Shown here piece after piece: positions 1 through 12,200 of a DNA stretch of 64,000 nt. The position numbers and the translations under genes were made by a program. The stretch covers positions 1,154,603-1,218,602 of the forward strand of contig OX422197.1 of NCBI GenBank assembly GCA_949130485.1, in the 5' to 3' direction. The notes beneath the pieces are model-generated. The model worked only from the letters and a program-made list of their open reading frames with translations. It searched no databases and had not been told where the DNA came from. Numbering within the stretch: position 1 is the first letter of the stretch; every line of letters starts with the position of its first letter. The stretch is from Agelas oroides (Eukaryota > Porifera > Demospongiae > Agelasida > Agelasidae).

Positions 1-1159
1 ACGTAGAACGTATTAAAATGCGGTTTTTAAGCCCTAGTAAATACACACTTGAGAAGTGAGGCAGAGAGGGAGTTGATGATGGCTGCAGTGACCCTAGATG
101 TGATCGCCCTATGAGGTCTCTAGTCGAGTACAATAGAAGCCAACCTCTCTCCACTTGTAAACCCAAACACACTCCAAGTGTCTATTAGCAGTTGAAAGGT
201 GTCGGAAGCCTTGATTGGACAGTTGGTCAACTCTGATCAACAGGTAGCTACACTGTAACATACCTTCGTTCTGTAGCGGTTCCTTGCTGATGTGCGCACA
301 ACCAAATCATCCGCTGCCTGCTGTAGAGGATGTAAGAATTAGCATAGTGCCACCTCACCTGCCCCATTTAGAGGAAACAGCCCAATAGAGAAGTAACTGG
401 GAACAGCTGTACAGAATTGAAATGGATGCTTCAGACCAGAAATGGGCAGAAGTTTTTGCATATCCATACTCCCCTCTCAGAGAAAATGAGTTGGGGTACA
501 CAGCTATGGTTAGTCCCACATTTAGTGCAATTCCCATCTCAGATCCACATCCATTTTATGCACTTACTTCACAGCCCTGGCTTCTTTGCAGTAGTCAAGG
601 TTATTGCAGAATGTTAATTTGGAGGACATTCTCCTGCGAAATATGGACTGGTGTTTGGTGTAGCACTGTCCATCACCATGACATTTTATCATCTTACTCT
701 AGCTGTCACACCCTAATCTGTCACAGCGAAGCTTTACATCATCTTATATGTCAGTGTTATGTATATAGTGGCTATAAAGTTGCAGCTACGAAGACTTGAC
801 TAATAGCAGCCTCCTTCCCTGCACTAGTCAAGCTTCAGCTAAATCCAGTCAGCTCACGTACTATTTCCTGCTCCCGGGGAATATGGATTGGCAGACACAT
901 CCAGATTGGTTTGCTTTATTATGTTACAGTTTAGTATTACAATCTTTGATGTCATGGCTTGCGGCAGTATAATTGCAGCTGCTGTAAACAACGAACTTGA
1001 CATCATTAATTAATTAATGTAGATGTACTACCATTTGTACAGTTTGGTTCTCCCCTTTTTACATCATTATTCCCCAGACATTTGGCTCTCGCTAATTGGG
1101 TTCTCCCCCTTACATTACATTATGTAATTTTAGTCAGAGGAAGGTGAGCCTAAGGACTG

Positions 1160-1360
1160 TTTGAAGCTTGTGTTACCCTGGCAACCACATTGCCACACCC
1201 CATTTTACCTCCACCCATTGTTTTAGTTGCTAAGCAACAGATAATAGCTCCACCTATTCGGTTGCTAAGCAACAGATAAAAGCTCCACCCATTACATTTT
1301 AGTGATAGATATATTGGTCTCCACCTATTATTTTGGTTGCTAAGCAACTGAGCACCATGG
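1160..1360. repeat. Dispersed repeat with three GTTGCTAAGCAAC palindromes
   Basis: The perfect 13-bp palindrome GTTGCTAAGCAAC occurs at 1226-1238, 1261-1273 and 1336-1348, between CTCCACCCATT-like segments. Related sequence with the same parts recurs at about 49041-49143 and 51920-52100 (palindrome at 52082-52094). The palindrome fits the X-box consensus RYYNYY-N(1-3)-RRNRAC bound by RFX factors; whether it works as one is unknown. Confidence 0.6.
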
Positions 1361-1934
1361 GCTACAATAAATGTGTATCAATTCAAAGGGTGTAGCACAC
1401 TAGAAACAACCATGCCTCAGTCGGACAATAGAAATACAAAGTTACCTAATCCTTTGACCACTGTTCCTCGCTTACAGTGTCTGCCAAAATGGGTTATTAG
1501 TAGTAATAAGACCCATATCGCCATAATTTCACCATTTGGTCGCAACATCAACTTGTATGACGAATACGTTTGGTGAGGTGAAGCATTAAATGTAACCCGA
1601 GAATGGGGGGTTGAACTTGGGCTAATAGGATGTGTGTGGGTGGATTCACACTTGTACTGGTATCCATCTTTTTGGATATATGAGATGGAAAGTGCACTTT
1701 TGTCCACCATACCAGGATCACTTACTGAACTGGGTAATTTGAAGCATTTGGGGGCTGTGCTGATTGAGTTAGAGTTTGAAACTCGTTGCGTGACTGCAGC
1801 TTTTCAGAATATCTGGGATGGCAGGAAACTTGTACGTCTTTTGGGGAATGGTGTGTATTCAGCCAGGGTTCGAACAGGTAGTGGATGATAACCTATGGTG
1901 ATGTCCCCCCCCCACCCACCCAACATTGAGATTA

Positions 1935-2207
1935 CATATGTGGCAGTCCTGTGTAGAAATCAAAGATTATTCCGTTGCATATTTCGATCGCATCGCTGTG
2001 TTTGAAGCACTGTATCGCTGAACTTCCATTAAGGGCGGGGCTCATACCCGCTTCGTAGAATCGTTAGCTATTCGTGCATCTACGAAGTGTGTATGAGCCC
2101 CGCCCTTAACGGAAGTTCAGCGATACAGCGCTTCAAACACAGTGATGCGATCGAAATAGGCGACGGAATAATCTTTGATTTCTACACGGGACTGTCACAT
2201 ATGGATG
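1935..2207. mobile_element. Foldback (MITE-like) element
   Basis: Two arms of about 120 bp are near-perfect reverse complements (about 1941-2060 and 2083-2201) around a short loop. The ends read TGGCAGTCC and GGACTGTCA. A CATATG sits on both outer sides and may be a 6-bp target-site duplication. There is no coding capacity. Confidence 0.8.
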
Positions 2208-3141
2208 CATTTACTCATGGTTGTTGAGGCGAGCCTGAGTGAGTTCCACACAAGTGAGACTGCTTGTGCATAAGTGCGTGTATGTTTGTTTGTTTGTTTG
2301 GACAGACTATGTGTTCCAAACACAATTTATGCGGAAAAACTGGATGCAATATTCGAAGTACCAAAGCACAACAACTTTTAACTGCTAAGTGTGAGAGCAG
2401 CTAGGATTTAGAGACTGTGTGTGGAATGAGGAACTTCTGAAGACAATGAAGGCAACATCCAACATTTAGTTAGCCAAAAACATGAGTGGATGCTAGCTGC
2501 TTGCCAACTTGGGTTCAGCGGATGGTATGCGTCGTGTAGCAAGTGATGAAAACCAGCTGTGTGTGCTGCTCACTTATGAGAAGTAGCTGTCGTTTGCTCG
2601 TGATTGTAAACTTGGTTGTGATACGTAACATGATCATTGTTCTAACCTTCCCATTTAAGTTCCCAATCACTTGGTCTTTTCTTTGTTCCTATCTACACAG
2701 GCTGACATGGGCTGTTAGCAACCACTTGTTGTGGCCGTTGCCAAGTGGGCAATGATTTGATTAGACTGGGCATCATCTAAGCTATGATTTTGTCTTCCTG
2801 TGGGAGCTGTTTTGAAAGAAGAGCAGGAGTTGGCTGTTAGTGTACTTTATTTCTTTCTGTGCTGGTGTCAATCTTGGATCTTTCACCACTAACTGTGAAA
2901 TGCTTGGCAGTGACCACAGACCTCCTTTATACACTGAGTCCAGTAGCCTGTGACTTGCATGGCTACACAGAGAGTTGAAACATTTCAATGGAGAATACAC
3001 TTGGCTAGGATGGTGTACTACCGATAGTCCTTTTGTGATAGTTGGTAGTCAGTAGATAATCGTGTAAGTCACATGATGATGACAATGACATACTGAGTAG
3101 ACCAATAGACGCCTGTTTGCTTGTACTTGTAAGTACTCCTG

Positions 3142-3142
<1 letters not shown>

Positions 3143-3199
<57 letters not shown>
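3143..3199 (+). repeat. (CT)n tract before a splice acceptor
   Basis: An uninterrupted CT dinucleotide run lies about 45 bp upstream of the acceptor at 3243-3244, so it may serve as an expanded polypyrimidine tract. Confidence 0.85.
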
Positions 3200-3202
<3 letters not shown>

Positions 3203-3244
3203 CCCCCCTCCCACACACACCACACACACACTTTTCTACTTCAG

Positions 3245-3387
3245 GGCAAAATGATGATGAGCTGAATGTGAATGCAAATGATACAGTTGTGATCATCCAG
3301 AACCTTGGTGATGGCTGGTTGCGGGTGCGCAAGGGACAGGATGAAGGATACGTCCCCGAGTCCTATGTGCGCTTTGTAGATGAATGA
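3245..3387 (+). CDS. Last exon of an SH3-domain protein (F-BAR/CIP4-Toca family-like)
   Basis: The exon follows the acceptor TTCAG and runs to TGA at 3385-3387. It encodes the C-terminal part of an SH3 domain: DELNV (RT loop), then GDGWLRVRKG with the conserved ligand-binding tryptophan, then EGYVPESYV, where GYVP-SY is the hallmark second half of the fold, followed at once by the stop. A terminal SH3 with this GDGW/GYVP pattern resembles FNBP1/TRIP10 (CIP4) F-BAR adaptors, which link membrane curvature to actin. No F-BAR part is visible, so the family is an inference from the SH3 alone. The exon starts mid-codon and its first SH3 strand lies in an unseen upstream exon. Confidence 0.75.
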
Positions 3388-4084
3388 TACTGTCCACAAA
3401 CTAATTTTTAAAAGCTCTCTGAACTTTTGTGTTTTAAAATACTTACTGAACCCTTATATTTTAGGAACGATGCTAATTGAATCTTTCTGTGTGTGGATAT
3501 ATAGCAGCATTCACTTTCCACAGTTTAATTTTGCTTGCATTATAAATTTTTGTACCCTACTTGATAGGTACATATACTATCTTAATTCGATATTAATTTT
3601 TTTAAATGAATTTTTATGAATTGCGAGTAGCCTGGTACCCAGACTCACAGCTCCAACTTTCATCGCTTTCGCTTTGCCCTCTTTTTTGCAAAACTCGTGT
3701 GCATGCTGGCGATGGTAATTAAACAATGAATGTCGGTTCCTTTGTGACGTCACTTCCGACGAGCTGTACTGTGTTGTCCTATATCAGCATCGTGATATGC
3801 TATCCTTGCGCTTTAGCTGAACTTTGCTAGCTGTGTTCGATACACAATCAACAGCTCGTTAGGAAGTGAAAGAGGTCGTTAGAAAGCTCTTCCAGCTAGC
3901 TAGCTAGCTACAATATAAGTGTATATAAATTGTGTTTGCTAAATTTGTCACCGCAAGTTGTGAAAATACAGTTTGAACAAAGGTAAGGCAAAATGCAATA
4001 ACTCTGACCTTGGTTTGCATACACAGCGCAAAGTTTGTCTAGCTTGCCCCTGTACTGACGTGTGTGCTTCCTGGACACTTGCAG
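3388..4084. other. Intergenic: 3' end of the SH3 gene and 5' region of the next gene
   Basis: This stretch is AT-rich. The first part is the likely 3' UTR. Around 3895-3940 are GCTAGCTAGCTAG and TATATAAAT, which could belong to the promoter of the downstream adaptor gene. The exon at 4085 follows a CTTGCAG acceptor, so at least one noncoding or short 5' exon probably lies here. Confidence 0.4.
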
Positions 4085-4087
4085 GCA

Positions 4088-7000
4088 ATGACTTCAAAAG
4101 CACAGACGACGTCAATTACTACTTGGTTGGCAGAACTGCGCATGGAATGCTACAAGAAGAATCTGGAGAACTACGAAACGATAAGGGTGAGTGTATGCGT
4201 GTGCAGTTGGAACAGCGTCTCTAATGCTTCAATAAAAACTGCGTAAAAAGAGGTGTGGTGGCGCCATGGTTGAATTGCAGCTGTAAAATAGGCGCCGGCG
4301 GGATCCGGGACGTGTGTACAGCTGTGCATGTTGTCTGCTTAGCATTTTTGTGGTGGTCCCCTTGTGCTTTTGATTTGGAAACCTGAGTGTGTTCCCATAT
4401 AGTTGCATGCAAGGAAGCCCAACTTCAATTTGCATTTAAGTCAGTAGTTGTGTAGAAGCTGGAATGCTCCTTCAGCTTTTCCAAGAACTAATGCCATACA
4501 AACTAGCATTTTTAATAAAGCAGGTTGGGAGGCAACTTGAAGCATGTATGAAACCTACATGTATCTGGAGTGCAAGAATAGTTGTAGCTGCACGCAGGGA
4601 TGCCCCACTTCAGTTGCAAGTGCTTGTTGCTGCATGGCAAGTAGGTACTCCAGCCACTAAGCTAATTAACTACCAATGCACTTTTTTGGTAGGCAGTTAA
4701 GTAAGTAGTGTGGGCATGCAGTTGTGTGTCATTCAAGTGCCTCTTGTGTGTGGCCAGCTTGTGCACTTCTTTCACCTATAATTGCCTTGATCACATGTCT
4801 TAGCTGTTTCCTCCCAATCCTCCCCCCTCTCTGCTGTTGTCTTTGCACAAGAGGCACACGTACATCGTGTATAAACCAGCTGTTTTTGAACTCTACTGGG
4901 AGCTTAGTTCAGCATCAGTTGGAGCTGTTTTGCAGTACGTATTCATAGTCTGCTTGCACCTATTCTTAAAGTTTATGGGCCATGAATACAGGACACAATT
5001 TAATCATGATTATTATGAAGCTGGAGATGAATGTGTTCGATGGTAAACATATAAATATTGGTATCAATGATTTTTGGAGTTGTACAAAATTTGAATGCTG
5101 TTTGTACGTCTGGTCTCATCAGTGCAGTATGGTTTCCTAGTGCAGTATATCACACAGGTTGGGTAACGACTGCTCGTACCACATTGTTAAACAACTGTCG
5201 TTTTTTAATGCAGCATCAAACATGTAGGGTGTTGGGTTATGACTGCTCATGACATGTTTAGCCTAGTTGATCCAAGGCAAGCAGGATGTGAAACTGTTCA
5301 TAACATTATTATGTACAATGACAACTCTAGTATGTTATAGCCAATGTAGTTTCCTAGAACTGCATCAAGCATCTGGGGTGTCAGGGTGTGCAAGTGCTCA
5401 GCCTTGTTGGTCTTCATTAGTTTCCTGGTAACAGTGTTAGGTAGATTACCAGCACTCTCCCATCCCAGTGGGCTTGGCAAAACAGGAACGAGATGCATTA
5501 CACTTAGACCTAACATGTCGGCTGATTTGCTAAGTGCACATGGGTGAGGGATGGAGTGTGTTTGTGTGATATATATATAAGGGCAATTATCTCAGGGGAT
5601 ATATTGCATCGATTGGGTCTAGTGGCATCAGTTTAAACGTCTGGGCACTGTCTAGTAAATTAGTCCAATGCTGCTTCGGATCCGTGTGAAGGTATTTCAT
5701 CTAGCAGTCTGAGGGGATGAGTGAGTAAAGTACATCTGTTCCTCTGTCAACGACAGAGTGAGCGACAGTGCGGGTGGTATCTTTGATGTGCATTTCATAC
5801 ATGTCTGAACTCAAGAATTATATTCATACTTGAGTAAGGACACTTAATACCATCATGGGATGTGTTCCTACTGTGTCCACACAGGTGAATGCTTCCATAC
5901 GCACTTAATAACCATTGAACTTTTACTGAAATCTTAGTGTGCGCAGTTTTTTTTGTGTACAACGTTAGTGGCCCTGCGTGCGCAGTCTGTGACTTTGTAT
6001 CCTTGTCTTGCCAAAATTGGGCAGGTGACTATATACTCGAACAACTTTTGATGTAGGCCTGAATCCTTGTGGAGGGTTAGCATTTCCTGCGGTTTCCTTC
6101 TTGACGACATTCCGTTGCAATGTTTGGTGTTCCATGTTGTATACAGGTATGGTAGATTGTGACCTTGTATCCTTGTTTCAACAGAATTGGTATGTGTTCA
6201 TTGGTGTGTGTAATAAGAGAGCAAACAAGGCGTTTTAGAACATTTGTGTTGAGCTTAGTCTTTTCAAAGCGAAATTTGTGACATGGGGCATGTTTCCTGT
6301 CTTTGATCAGCTTGGAAATATTTTTAACCAAAACATACATTAGACTCATCACTCACCTATCAAAGTGCAGTTAGACCCTCATTGGACTTAATCATAACTA
6401 TTTCTTTCTACGTATGGAATACCGCACGCCACTTGTTGGTACAACCACAGTGCATTTTGAATCTGACCAATCAGAGAGTGGATTTTACTTAAGCCACATT
6501 TTAGCTGATTGGCCAAATTGAGATTTTGAACTGATACTATCATATATTGATATTGTTTTAGGTCCCCACTTGGATTAATTGGCCCCAATTGTGCCTATTT
6601 TGATCCCCATTTGAAGTGCACAAAAGGTGAATGTGTGGGAAGGTGTGACTCCTTGTCTCCGTCCTTCTATGGAGCGTACAGACGGTAACATTGCCATGGA
6701 GTTAGTTCACACCACCTGAACTAGGAGTTATGGCCCCAGAATGAAATACTCACCCAGTCATCTAGTGTACACCAAGACAGCGAGTGGCTAGTTGTTGGTG
6801 GAAGTTAGGCTCACACCTCTTCCTCGATCTCACTAACTTGTCTCCAGCATTGTGTAGTGCTGTGTGTCTACCAGCATGTCACACCGTCTGTGGCACTTTG
6901 TTAACATAATAATATTATGTTGTCTGTCACTAGCACCATCTTTAACATATGTTGTCTGTCACTAGCTCCCAGTCTATTTTGGTGATGTGTCAACTCTTTG

Positions 7001-9166
7001 TCTAACACAGCACAGAGAGCACATGAGGCCATGTCTGTCTGCTGCAGTTTGCCCACATGATAAGGTGTTTATAGATGCATGGTATTTCGTGTTGCTGCTT
7101 CATGTGGGAAATTTAAATACCAATTTGCTATGCATTGTTGAGATGTACTACAGTATTGGGTTGACACAGTCAATACCGGTAAACAGGTGTGATCCATCGG
7201 TTGTCATGGATCCCACTATCAGTCTCATGGTGTGTTTTCACAAGAGTCTAAAGTAGCAGATTTGTCTCCTAGGAGTTACGTAATTACAGCAGTGCTTTTC
7301 TGAGTGGGAGAAAGCTTTCTGAGTGGGAGAAAGCGGGAGGCATGTGATAGCTATGGGAAGGAAAGAGAAGGCTTCTGAGAGACCTGGACACCTGTGAGCA
7401 CCAAGAATTCCATTCTGTATACAGCTCCCTCTAATTCAATTTCATTGGCACACATAAAGACGTGGGAATTCAAACTTTCTGCATTTGTAAGCATTTATTC
7501 AAATTAGGGACTTTGTTATTGAGAACGATGCCACGGGTCAAGAAACCGGGCTTCAGTGTAGACTGAGCCCTTCTAGAAGGACAGAATTACAAATTTTGTA
7601 TGGAAGTTAGTGGATGGTAAATTTGTTTGTGTAAAACGAATGACAATATTTGAGAACTTACTTGGTTTTGACAATCCCCTGTAAGACTAGACAACATGGT
7701 GTCTCGTAATGTAAGGATATTGATCATAAGTGTAAGGGTCCACGTGGTGCCATATCGTATGACATCTTGTTATCCGGTGTCATGTGCACACTTTCCTGAC
7801 TCTAGAAACCTGTGTGGGGCAGCATGCCATGGATGATTGGTATTGGTTTATTGCCATATTAGGAAGCGGTTCCGTTTCCCTGTGTTGAGGATATTAGTAT
7901 AATTTGGGAAGTCCCAAGATGATGTGAAGAATTTACAGTGTGTTTGGTACATTGTAGGTTTGTGCGTCTTGTCGCAATTCGTCTTGAACCAAAGCATCTT
8001 TTGATGATTGGATAAGTATTTTGGGTCCATTTTTTGGTAATTCACAGCTTCTAGGTGCTAAAGTTAAACAATGGCATACAGTGATAATTAGTGCGAATAA
8101 GTAGGTTATATGGAATCTTTGAGTTTAATATACCAAAGCATCTTTTGCTGATTGGATAAGTATTTTGGTAATTCACAGCTTCTAGGTGCTAAAAGTTAGA
8201 CAGTGCAAATATTGTAATCTTTGAGTTTAATATACCTACCTGTGTTTAGCATACATGTGTCTGTGCCTGGTAGAATGGGATGGAAAAGATACCATAGCTA
8301 TCCAAGAAACTCATCAACACCTTTAGTACGCTAGCCTATGTATGTGCATACCATGGATGCATATGGTATGGCTCTCCAGGTTTAGCCCATTCCACTGATG
8401 AGTACAAGGAAAACGGATGGATGGACTATAAGCGCCATGTCCCATTACCAGGCCAAGATTTGTCACAGAGAAAAGTGCACTAATTCGGTTTATTACTGTT
8501 TGCAATCTTTTAATTGTTCTCAATTTGGCAGTAAAAGCAACAAAAATTACAGGCAAATTAAAACGCAATATCTAAGTCTGCGTTCTGGCAGTATAAGCCA
8601 CACAGGTGTTGACCAAAAGCTCTGAATGTTGAGTGAAGCTTAGACTGTTGACACAAACAGTTTAAAGTTGCTTATCATGTTCATTCTTAGCAGCATAGTT
8701 TAGCAATTAAACTTCCATATATGGCTGTAATCTTGTGGCGCATTCCTGTACACTGGATTCATTTGTTGATGTGAATCCAAAACCGGCAATGAATCTGCAA
8801 CCAATTAGACGATTTAACACGATAGCTCTTGAATCTTCTCTCTCTGTCTCTTTCTCACAGCCGTTACTGGACTTCAAGGAGACAGAACTAAAGAAATTGG
8901 GCATTCACAACTCCAAGGACAGAGCCATGATGCTGAGAAGTCTGGCCAACTACAGGGTTGTCCAGGAGGATGACCGCCCAGGTGAGATGCCACGCCCACT
9001 CATGCTGTGTGGTCTTGTTTATTCCTTTGGACTAGCTTCGTTTTGAATGGAACATTAAGATTTGACGTTCTTCCTCATTCCGATTTTGAACTATAGGAAC
9101 TAAAGTGTAATGTGAATCTTGAACACACACACACACTCCATGCAATACAACCCATACATATGCCTG

Positions 9167-9227
<61 letters not shown>

Positions 9228-12200
9228 CACACACAGCAGTCACCACAATCACAACACAGGAGTCACACAAATCCCTGCTCAGAAAGAGTTCCCTAAGAAA
9301 GTAAGTGCATTTGCACGTCTTCTAAGGTCTATTTTTGGCACCTAACTGCCAAAAAGGTTGTATGTACATGCAGTGAGACATGACTGGCATTGAAACTGTT
9401 TTATTGTTTCAATTTCACGTTTGTAAGCCATGCTCATATTGAACATTCAAACATAGACACACAAATGAATGACCATACATGCAGCAAAAACAGACACATT
9501 CTTTGACCAATAGTTTCCCAGCGTTATCGCCCAGCTACGCTACAATAACGCTATGCAGTGTATATACTGTCACCAGTACACACCCAGAGAAACAACAGCT
9601 ATGCCAAGAAACCTTATTGAGAAGTTTTGTGAGCCCTGTTTTTGCGAGCTATAAACAGTTTGGAATCACTGCCAAATATATTGCAAATAATCATAAAATG
9701 TAGCGCCCACCTGCAATAAAGCTGCTATGTTGAATTTACTCATGTCGGTTTTTATCTTGTTTCATGTGGTTGTATGATATGATTGTCCAGCTACAAGCTT
9801 TTGTTACACCCTTGCCAGCTAATGTGAAAAAACGGCAGTAGCCCAGCCTACATGTAACCTGTGTACATGACATGCTTTGTGATAACTACACACAGTAACA
9901 GCTATGTGAGGTCACACTGCAACATAGGTAAATAAGTGTCCCCTCAACAACACGTCTTGTGCAGTGGGAGACTTTGTATAACATCTAGCCTTGCCTTTAT
10001 TTAGGAAGATGTGGTTCATTAATTGTTCATAGTGTGTTATAAAGAACATACCCAATCCATTACTGTGTTTGGTAGGCACTAACTGTTGTCCTGATCAACG
10101 TACGCATTATTCATTTGATGGTAACGGAGGACTCTGTCTACATTATTCATTGTCTGATAGTGTGTACAATCCCAGGTGGGCGTATGTATGTGGGTAACTT
10201 TCTGTCTCTGAGAGTTGAGAGAGGGAGGGAGGGATCGAGGGTGATGTCACACCCTCCCTCCTGGACCCTGTATTCCCAATAGGCAGAGGGTTGACCTGCA
10301 ATTCCCCCCCACATGCATTAGTGAATGGTGTGATTCCATGTTTCTCTTCCCCTTTCCTCTCCTCCTCTCCCTTTCCTCTCCTTCCTCTCCCTCTTCTCCC
10401 CCTCCTCCCTTAGACTGAATCTGAAGAGTATGAAAAAGGGACTCCTTGGCAGTGGAACGTCCAAAAAGGTTATTTAGTGTTATTTATGGCTTTGTTAATT
10501 CTATTTGGACCAGATTCTATTGATATATAAATTACATTGTATATGTCTACTCCCAGTTTGGTTTCTAGGTGATGCAGTTAAATGTCTATTCTTTGCTAAT
10601 ACGATTAGTCTAGAGTAGGAAAACGAACCGCATTTTTAAAATTCTTATCCACTTATGCTTACTAAGTTGATGTGAATGTTTGAACTGCAGGTGCGCACGA
10701 TAAAACCCAATAGTTGAAATAATGAGCTTATTATCTGTGGCTCGTGAGATTGGAGTCCCAGAGCATATGGCTTTAGGTGTTTGGCTAATCTAATAATGAA
10801 TACAATGGTAGAGTGTGACCAGATGTTCTGGGATTATCAATTTCAAGTATCAGGGTCTTATCAGGTTTGAGCTTGTTTATTGTCCTACTGGTGGTAAAAC
10901 TTTGTCTCCACGCCAGAAAAATGAAATTCTAGTGACGAAAATGTTTTTAGAGTATATTCTCTTCTCCTCTCCAGAGCAAAAAGAAGATTCATACTAGTAC
11001 TCCCTCGCTGCCCTTTGCTATTGACGATGCAGACCAGGCACCCCCTCCCGCTGCTCCCTCCTCTTCCTCCACTACCACCATCACCCCAAAACACAGCATC
11101 CCTGAATACGAAGAGCTCCCCGGCGACTCACCTGTTAGTAGCCAAAAACCCTTCCAAGCTGTCACGGGGAAGGCTGTTGAAAACGAATACGTCCCCTCAC
11201 CACAAAACAGCCCTCGATTCGATGCCCATCGGCAGAGAGCATTCACAGTCAATGATCTTCCATATGAGGTACACTTCAGAACGCGAGAAGACTTCCTACC
11301 TAAGCAAGAGTCACCATCAGGGCTAATGACACACAAGCACTTGAGTGGAATTTCAATGGAGTCGGGACTCAGTTTCGGCTATGACGTTGAGAAAGATTTC
11401 AACCCTGCTTTGCCTCTTGACCACCAGCCATGGTTTTACGGCAAGATACCCGGTGCCGAGGCTGAATGTCTGCTGAATGATGAGGGGGATTTTCTTGTGC
11501 GAGAGAACGTGATGTCAGCAGAAAAGTTCACCCTCAGTTTACGCTCTAGGGGAGATTTTGTGCACATTTCGATCCGAACCACCGAAGTTGTGAACAGCAG
11601 TAAGGGAGCTGAGGACGAACATAGTACTGCTGTTAAGTACCACTTTGACGGGGGTGCATTCGACTCCATACCAGAACTCGTATACAACCATTTGAAGTAC
11701 CAAATCCCCATCGACAAGAATGCCTTCCATGTGATTGTGAACCCCATCTGCCGGGGTGGCACGAAAGGCTTCCCTGGTTACATGCTCGATGAATCCTCCA
11801 CACTGCCTAAGAATTTTGGGAGCAAGCACAGAAAGCATTCTGCCCCTTCACCAGAGACCATGCAGCACAGCACTCTTCGTCCCATGAAACCCACCAGTCC
11901 CAACAGTTCACCGCAGAGGTCCCCCTTTCGTCAGCGCACAGGTCTCAAAAGTAGCACCTCCAGTGGGGACATCCTCGAAGCCAGGGAATTGGAAGTGATT
12001 GAGACAGGGAGAAATGTAATCAGCCCCCCGCCAATGCCTTTTAGCAGCAGTGGAAGGTCTCGTGCTTCAACCGTGTCTACTAGCAATCCGGCTCGGAGAC
12101 CGAGGGTAGACAGCTTTTCGTATCAGAGACCAAAAAGGGTAGAAGGGTTTGAAGACTATGAGGTGATGGAAAGCGTGTCAATTTTGGGCTCATCGCCAGA

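Larger units (their letters stand above)
1..3244. other. No coding exon recognised; probably introns of the SH3 gene
   Basis: No convincing exon was found here. The open frames, for example 422-799 and 1634-1888, show no recognisable domain. The stretch holds a repeat with GTTGCTAAGCAAC palindromes (about 1160-1350), a foldback element (1935-2207), a short GTTT run near 2284 and a (CT)n tract at 3143-3199. Because the exon at 3245 starts inside an SH3 domain, earlier exons of that gene must lie upstream, here or before the window. Confidence 0.5.

Noticed and set aside
422..799. 125-codon plus-strand open frame near the left edge
   Set aside because: No recognisable domain, no splice context, and overlapping open frames of similar length; probably chance.
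1417..1710. Open frames around 1373-1888 as missing SH3-gene exons
   Set aside because: None contains the expected ALYDF-type first SH3 strand or F-BAR sequence.
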